The notes under the pieces: generated by a model
The model's database searches: none
What the model saw: the letters and a program-made list of their open reading frames with translations, nothing else
Told to the model about the DNA's origin: nothing
Made by a program: the position numbers and the translations under genes
Assembly: GCA_964531385.1 (NCBI GenBank)
Contig: CAZHGC010000023.1
Span: 1 to 32,547 of the forward strand
Source of the DNA: MGBC114079 sp964531385
GTDB lineage: Bacteria; Bacillota; Clostridia; Lachnospirales; CAG-274
Length of the DNA stretch: 32,547 nucleotides
Direction: 5' to 3'
In this document: one piece after another, positions 8,546 to 14,947 of the stretch
Position numbering within the stretch: the stretch's first letter is position 1
Layout of the letters: every line of letters starts with the position of its first letter

Positions 8546-8764
8546 TTAAATTTCAAACGAACCTGTCAATTCATTTGATGAACTTTCATTCATAACATAG
8601 TAACATTTATTTTCTTCCGGTTTATAATATACGTTAACATTTTTCAAATCTTTAACTTTGTTTCCGCTATTTTTCCATTCTTGTCTTGCTTTATCCAAAA
8701 TTTCTTTTTGATTAATTTGTTTACCTTTAAATTCGATAAACACAGATTCTTTTATTAAAGCCAT
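8546..8764 (-). CDS. DUF6465-like small protein
   Basis: The 72-aa product resembles the short clostridial DUF6465 proteins: VFIEFKGKQIN at the start, a Lys-rich helix, then VNVYYKPEENKCYYVMN and a final GSFEI. Such proteins follow the pattern (V/I)FVEYxGKQ, YVKPExxxAYYVIN, GxIxL; their function is not known to me. The ATG at 8764 follows a GGGGGA site seven bases away. It has its own strong promoter and terminator, so it is a single-gene unit, diverging from the TauE/SafE genes. Confidence 0.75.
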   Translation of the reverse strand: MALIKESVFIEFKGKQINQKEILDKARQEWKNSGNKVKDLKNVNVYYKPEENKCYYVMNESSSNELTGSFEI

Positions 8765-8811
8765 TTTATTTCCCCCTATAATATAAATGAATAAAACCTA
8801 TCCTAATTAAT

Positions 8812-8840
8812 ATAATACTATTTATACGTTATTTTGTCAA
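8812..8840 (-). promoter_or_regulatory. Strong sigma-A promoter of the DUF6465-like gene
   Basis: On the minus strand a perfect TTGACA (8840-8835) and TATTAT (8817-8812) are 17 bases apart. This gives a leader of roughly 40 bases before the ATG at 8764. Confidence 0.75.
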
Positions 8841-8961
8841 TAAAATAAATTGAAAAATAATTGATATATTGCACTTTTTGCAGTTTGCATATTAAAATTC
8901 AAAATATTTTTACGAATAAAAAAACTCTTCAAAGCCAAACTACTTTTTGAGGTGATGTTCA

Positions 8962-9318
8962 TTGGGCAAAAAAGGAATTGTTTCTGCCGTAATCGGCTTT
9001 ATAACAGGTTTTGCAAACGGTCTTTTCGGTTCAGGCGGAGGAACAATAATTGTTCCGGCAATGGAACGTTTTTTAAAAATTGAGCCACACAAAGCACACG
9101 CAACCGCAATTGCAATAATTTTGCCGTTATCTGTTTTAAGTATGTTCATTTACTTAAAAAATGGTAACATAGATTGGATTAACATTATTTTGGTTTCTCT
9201 CGGCGGAATGTTTGGCGGATTTGTCGGAGCAAAGCTTTTAAACAAAATTTCCGATAAATGGTTACACAAAATATTTGGAGCATTTATGATTGCGGCGGCG
9301 GTGAAAATGGTTTTATGA
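8962..9318 (+). CDS. TauE/SafE (TSUP) family half-permease, N-terminal half
   Basis: The 118-aa membrane protein starts at TTG 8962, six bases after GAGGTGA; the nearby ATG at 8955 is in another frame. It has about four hydrophobic segments and the family half-repeat signature GLFGSGGGTIIVP (residues 21-33), followed by KAHATAIAIILPLS. TSUP transporters move sulfite, organosulfonates or other small anions and normally have about 250 aa with two homologous four-helix halves. Here each half is a separate gene. Its stop overlaps the start of the next half (ATGA), implying coupled translation and a two-subunit transporter. The substrate is not predictable. Confidence 0.85.
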   Translation: MGKKGIVSAVIGFITGFANGLFGSGGGTIIVPAMERFLKIEPHKAHATAIAIILPLSVLSMFIYLKNGNIDWINIILVSLGGMFGGFVGAKLLNKISDKWLHKIFGAFMIAAAVKMVL

Positions 9319-9674
9319 GTTTATGGATTATTATAATCGGATTTTTATCGGGAATTATAAGCGGAATGGGAATTGGTGGCGGAACAATTCTAATTCCGGC
9401 ATTAAGCATTTTTTTCAACTATGAACAACACACAGCCCAAAACTTCAATTTAATTTATTTTATACCAACAGCAATAATTGCTTTATTCACACACATCAAA
9501 AGCGGAAACGTCGAAAAAACCGTTCTTTGGAAAATAATTTTATTTGGATTGATTGGTGCAGGTCTCGGTGCTTTTGTCGCAATCAACATTGAAGGAGAAA
9601 TTTTAAGAAAGTGCTTTGGAGGATTTTTATTTATTATGGGAATATCCGAAATTTTCAAAAAAAGCAAATCATAA
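9315..9674 (+). CDS. TauE/SafE (TSUP) family half-permease, C-terminal half
   Basis: The 119-aa product starts at the ATG at 9315, overlapping the previous stop in an ATGA junction; an upstream in-frame GTG at 9258 lies inside the first half-gene and is unlikely. It repeats the family motif as GMGIGGGTILIPALS, followed by EQHTAQNFNLIYFIPTA, and has about four hydrophobic segments. It is homologous to the upstream half and is the expected partner in a heterodimeric permease. It is intact, so the pair is not simply a frameshifted gene: each part has a complete half-domain and its own start. Confidence 0.85.
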   Translation: MSLWIIIIGFLSGIISGMGIGGGTILIPALSIFFNYEQHTAQNFNLIYFIPTAIIALFTHIKSGNVEKTVLWKIILFGLIGAGLGAFVAINIEGEILRKCFGGFLFIMGISEIFKKSKS

Positions 9675-9774
9675 TTTATTAATCAACAGCAAATAAATTT
9701 TGAAATAATATTTTTCGGTACACCTCCCAACAATCAATTAAACTTTTAAACAAAAAATTTTAGGAGGATTTTTT

Positions 9775-9945
9775 ATGGAAAAAAATGATTTTGAAAAAAT
9801 TTTAAAAAAATTTAAAATTGCTTCTGTTGACGGAAAAATTGAAATTTATACATCAACAGAGGGTTTAAACGGAGAACAATATCGTGAACTTTTGCTTTGG
9901 TTTCCAAGAACAGACCTCGATAGGCTTGAAAAAGCTCTCGGCTAA
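9775..9945 (+). CDS. 56-aa acidic/basic helical small protein of unknown function
   Basis: A perfect TTAGGAGGA site lies just before the ATG at 9775. The 56-residue product begins MEKNDFEKILKKFK, has a central SVDGKIEIYTSTEGL segment and ends LDRLEKALG. It is probably a soluble protein with two helices around a short strand, with no Cys and no membrane segment. Start, ribosome site, charged codon-like composition and a terminator 50 bases downstream all support a real gene. It follows the half-permease pair by 100 bases and could be a separate unit. No family is recognised with certainty. Confidence 0.75.
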   Translation: MEKNDFEKILKKFKIASVDGKIEIYTSTEGLNGEQYRELLLWFPRTDLDRLEKALG

Positions 9946-9993
9946 AAACATTTCCAAAATAGTTGTAAAATCAAAATTTGTTGTTAATCCAAT

Positions 9994-10045
9994 CAAAAAC
10001 AGACTCACTCGGCAAATTAAAAATGTCCAAGTAAGTCTGTTTTTG
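9994..10045. terminator. Bidirectional terminator
   Basis: Arms CAAAAACAGACT.ACT.GG and CC.AGT.AGTCTGTTTTTG form a long stem with scattered mismatches around an AT-rich loop. It serves the 56-aa gene (+) and the membrane protein gene ending at 10069 (-). Confidence 0.85.
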
Positions 10046-10068
10046 ACAAATGCTAAAACTCCATCATC

Positions 10069-11094
10069 TTAGCCTTGTTGATTTTCCTCCGTTTCAATCG
10101 GTTGTGAAACCTGCTCTGTTTGAGCAGGTGCACTTTCATATTCCGAAAGTCTTCCCTCAAGAGTTTTTATTTGCACAAAACAATAAGCCAACATAGCAAT
10201 CATCAAAAGCAAAAGTAATAGTAAAATTTTGTTAACACGTGCTTTTTTAGGCTTTGGATTTGCATTGTGAATAACAATTTTTGATTTTTGCGGTACAGTT
10301 TTTCTTTTTGGCGTAGTTTTTGAAATTCCATCGGGATATATATTTTTATTTTGATTTAAAGGAACACGTTTTTTCTTTTTTGTCGTTTGATTTCTTCCGC
10401 CACGTCTCCTCGGGCTATACTTCAAAACATCTTCATACCCCAATTCTCTTTGAGGAATTTCCTTATCTTTCAACGGCGGAAGTTTTGAAGTATAATCAAG
10501 ATTATCCTCCGGCGGAACAGACAAATCCTTTATCATTATATTATATTCAACATTATTTTCGTCATTTTCACGATATCGTGAATTTTGATATTGCAAATCA
10601 AAATCGGCATCAAATTTGTCTCTCTTAGATTTCGAAATTTTAGGTTCTTTAGCCTTTTTAACTTTTTTGGGTTTTGAGGCTTTTTTCTTTTTCGGTGGCT
10701 CATAATCATATTGGTCAAAATCATCATCAAAATCGTCATACTCATAATATTCGTTTTTATTAACGCTTTTGCTTTGCTTTCCGCCAACACTCGAACTTTG
10801 GAAATAATCGTCATTTTCTGAAGATTGATTACCAAAATAATCATCACCGAAATAATAATTATTGTTTTGCTCGTTACCTCTGTCATCATTCTCATAATTA
10901 AGCTCATAATCATCAAAATCCGAATAATCATTATCGATATTCCTTGTGTAATATAATTCCTCGTCGTCTTTAACATAATCGTCAAACAGCTGACCAACAA
11001 CTTTTCGTGTTAAAGCATCATTATAAAAACTCAGGGTATTTTCCAAGTCTTGTTTTATGCCGGCTTTGCCTTTCGGCTCATTCGTTTCTTTCAA
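10069..11094 (-). CDS. Acidic Tyr/Asp/Asn-rich single-pass membrane protein, unknown function
   Basis: The 341-aa product most likely starts at TTG 11094, seven bases after GGAGGT; another TTG five codons upstream overlaps that site. No homologous family is recognised. Layout: a short helical N-terminus (to about 45), a disordered region very rich in Asp, Tyr, Asn and Glu (50-140, with repeated DDY/DFDD/YYFGDDYFG motifs), and a Lys/Pro block (KKKKASKPKKVKKAKEPK). A second mixed segment with basic patches (RRRGGR, TTKKKKR) follows, then one membrane helix of mainly Leu near 290-310 and a ~35-residue Glu/Gln-rich tail. The positive-inside rule puts the long disordered part in the cytoplasm and the tail outside. 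It might act in cell envelope or division scaffolding, but this is speculative. It has its own promoter and terminator. Confidence 0.8.
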   Translation of the reverse strand: MKETNEPKGKAGIKQDLENTLSFYNDALTRKVVGQLFDDYVKDDEELYYTRNIDNDYSDFDDYELNYENDDRGNEQNNNYYFGDDYFGNQSSENDDYFQSSSVGGKQSKSVNKNEYYEYDDFDDDFDQYDYEPPKKKKASKPKKVKKAKEPKISKSKRDKFDADFDLQYQNSRYRENDENNVEYNIMIKDLSVPPEDNLDYTSKLPPLKDKEIPQRELGYEDVLKYSPRRRGGRNQTTKKKKRVPLNQNKNIYPDGISKTTPKRKTVPQKSKIVIHNANPKPKKARVNKILLLLLLLMIAMLAYCFVQIKTLEGRLSEYESAPAQTEQVSQPIETEENQQG

Positions 11095-11175
11095 TGTGTA
11101 TACCTCCAAACCAATATGGTTTCGTTTTTATTGTCTATCAAAAAATTCAGAAAACATAAAAAAGATATTTCCTTA

Positions 11176-11204
11176 ATTCTATAATTTTTAACAAGAAAAG
11201 TCAA
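11176..11204 (-). promoter_or_regulatory. Promoter of the acidic membrane protein gene
   Basis: On the minus strand TTGACT (11204-11199) and TAGAAT (11181-11176) are 17 bases apart, about 80 bases before the TTG start at 11094. Confidence 0.65.
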
Positions 11205-11236
11205 CGGTTACAAAAATTTTACACAATAAAAATATT

Positions 11237-11322
11237 TAAGGCAATACCGTAAATTAAATCAAACAGCTTTAAGAAATATTCAACCCAAAACTGTAAAATT
11301 ATAATTTTGCGGTGTTGCCTTA
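11237..11322. repeat. 86-bp MITE-like element with terminal inverted repeats
   Basis: The left end TAAGGCAATACCGTAAATTA and the inverted right end TAAGGCAACACCGCAAAATT match at about 17 of 20 positions. The interior is AT-rich, with no coding capacity. It lies between two minus-strand genes. Related ends occur at 8014-8099 and 20556-20741. No transposase is encoded in the window, so any mobility would be in trans. Confidence 0.75.
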
Positions 11323-11339
11323 GAACCCATTAATCATTA

Positions 11340-12539
11340 TTAAGAATTTTGATTTTTAACGGCAAAATCAAGTTGCTGAATTGTTCCCGCTTCTCCGTTT
11401 TCTTTTAAATAAACGCCCGTACTTCTAACTTGTGCGTTTGTTTCGTTTGTTGCAATATTGTTTATATCAAATTTTGTTGAAGCATTGCTTAAATAAATCG
11501 CTCCAACGCCCGAGTCTTTTAAGGAAATAAGAAGATCTTTTCCTTTTTCGTCTTTTGTCCAAATTTTTAATTTGTTAAATATGCTGTCAGCCTCGTCTAT
11601 CCAGCCGTTTCCGTCATCATCATATTTGGAAAGTTCATCAAACCCATTTCCCGTTAACGCTCCAAAAAGCTCATTTCCATCATTTATTTTTCCGTCTTCG
11701 TTTTTATCCAAAGCCAAAAAACCGCTTCCGTTTTCAAGCATTGAAATTTCGTCTTTAATGCCGTCGGCATCTATATCAAAAAGGAAAGTTTGGTCGCTAA
11801 CTTTTGCGGGAGCCGAAATTAAATTTATAACCAAAGGGTCTTTCATAACAACGTCCTTTGTTGTCGATTCTCGTTTGATATATGCTTCAAAATTTCTCGA
11901 CATTTCTATGCTTACGTTAAATGAAACACTTCGCCCGTCGGCTGTTTTAACAAAACCTGTTGAAGAAAATTCTGTAACTTCTTGTTGTTTCAAAAAAACA
12001 GATTCTTTTCTTTGAATTGTCCAAACATCGCTTGCCGAATTTTCCGAAGAATTTTGTGCTGTTCTTTTAAAATAAGCTTTTGCATCATCATTAGCTTTCA
12101 AAACATCATTAAACGACGACGGAAAAAGTTTTTCAAAATCTTTTTGCAATTTGTTGTCTCCGTTTAAAGAATCCAACATTTGCAAAATAAGCTTTAACGC
12201 AATTGTTTTTGTATCTTCAATTTTCATACAGTCCGAAGCCGAAGTGCCTGTTGTTAAAGCAATCGGCGGAACATAGCTTGAAACATTATCATTTTTCTTT
12301 TCAGAATTTTCGCCGGAATCAGAAGATGTATATTCATTATTGTTTTCAGAATTTGTTTTGTCAAAACGTTTTGCAAGAAACTCCCTTGCTTCCTCGGATA
12401 TTGTCAAAATATCTTTCGAATAACTTTTTGTTGCTCTCTTTGTTTCTTTTTGGGTTGAAGTTTGCTCAACTTCCGTTGTATAAACAGATTCGCTTTTTCT
12501 TTTCGAACCCATTGCAACACTGTATGAGTTTATTATCAT
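11340..12539 (-). CDS. Ca-loop (EF-hand-like) protein of unknown function
   Basis: The 399-aa product is given from the ATG at 12539 (MIINSYSVAMGSKRKSE); an ATG two codons upstream at 12545 is only four bases from the AAAGGAG. There is no signal peptide or membrane segment. The N-terminal third is Ser/Thr/Asn-rich, with SKDILTISEEAREFLAKRF. The middle is a mixed domain (about 150-245). The C-terminal third carries acidic Ca-binding loops of the DxDxDG type: DIDADGIKDE, DKNEDGKINDGNELFG and DDDGNGWIDEAD, followed by KLKIWTKDEKGK and a GVGAIYL motif. This arrangement is common in uncharacterised proteins of motile Clostridia and Proteobacteria (recollection, not checked). A flagellar-sigma-like promoter upstream would fit co-regulation with motility. 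Confidence 0.8.
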   Translation of the reverse strand: MIINSYSVAMGSKRKSESVYTTEVEQTSTQKETKRATKSYSKDILTISEEAREFLAKRFDKTNSENNNEYTSSDSGENSEKKNDNVSSYVPPIALTTGTSASDCMKIEDTKTIALKLILQMLDSLNGDNKLQKDFEKLFPSSFNDVLKANDDAKAYFKRTAQNSSENSASDVWTIQRKESVFLKQQEVTEFSSTGFVKTADGRSVSFNVSIEMSRNFEAYIKRESTTKDVVMKDPLVINLISAPAKVSDQTFLFDIDADGIKDEISMLENGSGFLALDKNEDGKINDGNELFGALTGNGFDELSKYDDDGNGWIDEADSIFNKLKIWTKDEKGKDLLISLKDSGVGAIYLSNASTKFDINNIATNETNAQVRSTGVYLKENGEAGTIQQLDFAVKNQNS

Positions 12540-12620
12540 AAACATCAATCTCCTTTAATTTTTGCACAATTCCAACATTTGTTTTCCAACATTTTTTCAA
12601 GATGCACCTCTATATTAATT

Positions 12621-12648
12621 TAATCGGCAAAAATTATAAAAAGATTAA
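12621..12648 (-). promoter_or_regulatory. Possible sigma-28 (SigD) type promoter of the Ca-loop gene
   Basis: On the minus strand GCCGATTA (12628-12621) lies 15-16 bases after TAAT/TTAA (about 12648-12644). The flagellar sigma consensus is TAAA, about 15 bases, then GCCGATAT. No good sigma-A pair was found in this gap. Confidence 0.4.
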
Positions 12649-12653
12649 CGTAT

Positions 12654-13352
12654 TTATTTAATTTGAACACTTTGAGAAGAACTTTCGTTTGACTCATTCA
12701 CAAAATTTTTCAAATTTCTGATTGTAAAAGAAATATAGTTGCCCGTCATTGCATCAAACAAATCTGTATCATTAACAATTGCCCAGCCTTTATCTTCTTT
12801 TGTCAAATTAATTTTAACCGTTGTCGAAGATTTTTTTTCATCTTCATATTTGTCAATAACTTCGGATAAATTTTTTGCAAGCTCCAAATCAGCTTCTTCC
12901 TCGGAAAGCTTTTTGCTGTCGGTCAACCCGCCAACATCATAATTCGAAAGAGCGTCCATCATTATTAAATCCATGGGCAAATTTAATATTTCCGTTTCAA
13001 CATATGCACTGTCGCCGTTTATTTGAGCATTTTTAATTGTATATTCAAAATTGTCAGTCATCGTATTAATTAAAGTTTCGGTTGTTTCATTCTTTTTTGA
13101 ATAAAGCGAATCAAGTGTAAAATAATCATCTGCCATATACGATTTCATAGACACAGCATCGGAAACTTCAAATGCCTTAAAAAAACTGTCAACAACATAC
13201 TCAGGTGTGTTTTCTTCATAATCAGTCGATTTTTCCGCCATAACATATGTTTCCGTTGTTTCTTCTCCGTTTTGAGAACTTTCTCCCGAACACCCCGAAG
13301 ATATAAAAATCGTTGTTACCGCCATTGCACAAAAAATTTTTTTCAATTTCAT
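12654..13352 (-). CDS. Lipoprotein with DUF4878/NTF2-like putative domain
   Basis: The 232-aa product starts at the ATG at 13352, behind AAGGGA; the longer open frame upstream lacks a signal. Residues 1-20 are a lipoprotein signal with lipobox ISSGC. A Glu/Thr-rich linker leads to ENTPEYVVDSFFKAF, the characteristic opening of DUF4878/DUF5105-type lipoproteins that adopt an NTF2-like fold. The C-terminal half has STTVKINLTKEDKGWAIVND, the usual final strand pair. Function is unknown; it should be anchored on the outer face of the membrane. A good promoter lies 140 bases upstream, so it is independent of the XRE unit. Confidence 0.75.
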   Translation of the reverse strand: MKLKKIFCAMAVTTIFISSGCSGESSQNGEETTETYVMAEKSTDYEENTPEYVVDSFFKAFEVSDAVSMKSYMADDYFTLDSLYSKKNETTETLINTMTDNFEYTIKNAQINGDSAYVETEILNLPMDLIMMDALSNYDVGGLTDSKKLSEEEADLELAKNLSEVIDKYEDEKKSSTTVKINLTKEDKGWAIVNDTDLFDAMTGNYISFTIRNLKNFVNESNESSSQSVQIK

Positions 13353-13495
13353 TTTCGCTCGTCCCTTCAATATTTGAATAAATGTCAAATTTAACATCAT
13401 CTGTGGACAATCCGCACAATTTGATAAAACATCAATTGTAAATATCGAAAAAAACTTAAAATCATAATTTGTGCAACGTTGCCCATAATAAAAAC

Positions 13496-13524
13496 AGTAT
13501 AACATAAATATGTTCAAAGTGCAA
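13496..13524 (-). promoter_or_regulatory. Promoter of the lipoprotein gene
   Basis: On the minus strand TTGCAC (13524-13519) and TATACT (13501-13496) are 17 bases apart. The leader to the ATG at 13352 is about 140 bases. Confidence 0.6.
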
Positions 13525-13553
13525 AAAATTTAAAACAATCTCGCACCTTTTTA

Positions 13554-13970
13554 TCAAAGTTTTCTGCGATATATAAAATAACATATTTGATATAAAATTA
13601 TCAACACGCACACATTAAGTGCAAGAACTGTTGCAATTTCTGTTTTTCCAAATATTTCAAGTACAACAACAATCAACGCAACCCCAAACACATAAAGTCC
13701 AAATGCCATACTTTTCGATTTATTGCAAATGGCAATATTACGCTCGTCTGTTTCCGCAATTTTTTGCCTACGAATTGACTCCTCATCTTTTGTAACTTTT
13801 CTATACCAAACCAACCTCGCAAATCCAACCACAGCAAAAATAACACCGGCGGAAAGCAAAGTTTGATTTCCGCTTATTCCGCTGCAATATAAAGCTGTAA
13901 ATACAATTCCGGAAATTATAAATATAATTGCCAAATATAATCGTTGTTTAAGTTTCTTTTCATAATCCAT
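13554..13970 (-). CDS. Four-helix membrane protein (DUF2178-like), partner of XRE regulator
   Basis: The 138-aa protein has two hydrophobic hairpins (about 12-33 and 37-57; 90-106 and 112-133) separated by a charged cytoplasmic loop. The loop contains DERNIAICNKSKSMAF, the DERxxxIxxKAxxxA pattern of DUF2178-type proteins. The ATG at 13970 follows GAGGAGGA placed inside the last codons of the upstream XRE gene, two bases after its stop, so translation is coupled. Small XRE regulator plus membrane protein modules are common in Firmicutes; the signal sensed is unknown. Confidence 0.8.
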   Translation of the reverse strand: MDYEKKLKQRLYLAIIFIISGIVFTALYCSGISGNQTLLSAGVIFAVVGFARLVWYRKVTKDEESIRRQKIAETDERNIAICNKSKSMAFGLYVFGVALIVVVLEIFGKTEIATVLALNVCVLIILYQICYFIYRRKL

Positions 13971-13972
13971 AA

Positions 13973-14170
13973 TTAATCCTCCTCAAAAATAAATATATCC
14001 TCAATTTGAACGTTAAAATATTTTGCAAGTTTAAATGCAAGTTGAAGCGATGAAATATATTTTCCGTTTTCAAGCGAAATAATCGTTTGTCTTGTAACAT
14101 CAACCGCCTTTGCCAAATCGTCTTGCGTAAGTTTTTTCTCCTTTCGATATTCTCTTATTCTGTTTTTCAC
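13973..14170 (-). CDS. XRE (Cro/C1) family transcriptional regulator
   Basis: The 65-aa protein is essentially one helix-turn-helix domain: NRIREYRKEKKLTQDDLAKA (3-22), VDVTRQTIISLENGKYI (recognition helix region), then LAFKLAKYFNVQIEDIF. It starts at GTG 14170, preceded by GGAGGTG. It is the first gene of a two-gene unit with the membrane protein. A near-perfect palindrome sits between its -10 box and ribosome site, which strongly suggests negative autoregulation by the protein. Confidence 0.92.
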   Translation of the reverse strand: MKNRIREYRKEKKLTQDDLAKAVDVTRQTIISLENGKYISSLQLAFKLAKYFNVQIEDIFIFEED

Positions 14171-14190
14171 ACAAATTCACCTCCTCCAAA

Positions 14191-14210
14191 ATGTACAGCA
14201 AGCTTTACAT
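14191..14210. promoter_or_regulatory. Palindromic operator of the XRE gene
   Basis: ATGTACAGC AA GCTTTACAT is an inverted repeat with nine-base arms and one mismatched pair. It lies immediately downstream of the -10 box and upstream of the Shine-Dalgarno sequence, the classic place for repressor binding. Confidence 0.7.
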
Positions 14211-14214
14211 CTTA

Positions 14215-14243
14215 ATTATAATACCACCACAACTAAATGTCAA
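14215..14243 (-). promoter_or_regulatory. Consensus sigma-A promoter of the XRE unit
   Basis: On the minus strand perfect TTGACA (14243-14238) and perfect TATAAT (14220-14215) are spaced 17 bases apart, followed within five bases by the operator palindrome. Confidence 0.85.
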
Positions 14244-14280
14244 GTTCATTTTACATTTTCCCGTCAATTTAATTCTTAGT

Positions 14281-14335
14281 AATTTACTTGACTTTATTTT
14301 AATATAGTGTTATTCTATATAACACCAAGTAAATT
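14281..14335 (+). promoter_or_regulatory. iscR operon promoter flanked by a perfect 10-base inverted repeat
   Basis: TTGACT (14288-14293) and TATTCT (14311-14316) are 17 bases apart. The -35 lies in the left arm AATTTACTTG (14281-14290), exactly repeated in inverted form as CAAGTAAATT (14326-14335). A smaller inverted pair, GTGTTAT/ATAACAC, lies between. Rrf2/IscR proteins usually bind dyads overlapping their own promoter, so this is a likely IscR site. The remaining leader to 14485 (about 150 bases) shows no recognisable riboswitch. Confidence 0.55.
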
Positions 14336-14485
14336 GGTTTGAATTTAATTTATAAATAAAATATCCTTTTCAACAAAAAAGAGAATTTCAATTATAAAAA
14401 CAAAGTCTTGCATAAAAGCCAATTTACAATATCAATTATGTGCATTGCCTTAAAATGTAACTTACAACAATTAGAGGTGAATTAA

Positions 14486-14947
14486 ATGAAAGTTTCCACA
14501 AAGGGAAGATACGGGCTTAAAGCCATGGTCGACCTTGCGGTTCATTGCTCTGACAATTCCTGCGTTTCGCTTAAAAGCATTGCAGAAAGGCAAGGCATTT
14601 CCGAAGCATATCTCGAACAGCTTATGGCAATTCTCAAAAAAAATGGATTTGTTAAAAGTATAAGAGGCTCTCAAGGTGGTTATATTTTAGAAAAAAGCCC
14701 CGAAGAAATCTCTGTTGGAGATATTCTTTCTGTTTTGGAAGGTCCTTTAAATGTTGTTGAATGTGTTTCAAACAAAAAAAATGTCAGTTGCGGAAGTGGT
14801 AATTGCAAAAAATGTGTAACAAAAAATGTTTGGGAAAAAATAAGTGACAGCCTTTCTGAGGTTGTTAATTCTATATCTTTAAAAAATTTGGTTGATGAAT
14901 ATATCGATGCCGAAAAAAATCAGAATGGAGATGTTTTTAATGAATAA
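14486..14947 (+). CDS. iscR: Rrf2 family Fe-S cluster regulator (IscR-type)
   Basis: The 153-aa protein has the Rrf2 winged-helix N-terminus (MKVSTKGRYGLKAMVDLA, then ISEAYLEQLMAILKKNGFVK and SIRGSQGGYIL). It also has a Cys cluster, C93, C102, C107 and C110, in the loop where IscR-type members ligate a [2Fe-2S] cluster. CymR-type paralogues lack this cluster. GAGGTGA precedes the ATG. It is the first gene of the operon with iscS, iscU and mnmA, so it probably adjusts Fe-S biogenesis to cluster demand through the dyad in its promoter. Confidence 0.9.
   Translation: MKVSTKGRYGLKAMVDLAVHCSDNSCVSLKSIAERQGISEAYLEQLMAILKKNGFVKSIRGSQGGYILEKSPEEISVGDILSVLEGPLNVVECVSNKKNVSCGSGNCKKCVTKNVWEKISDSLSEVVNSISLKNLVDEYIDAEKNQNGDVFNE

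Noticed and set aside
13353..13517. 55-residue N-terminal extension of the lipoprotein
   Set aside because: It would bury the lipobox signal peptide; the extension is Cys/Phe-rich and lies over the leader and promoter.
14892..14939. Upstream start giving a longer IscS with 16 extra residues
   Set aside because: It lies inside the iscR C-terminus. The ATG at 14940 has the ribosome site and begins the conserved NNVVYFDNAATT.
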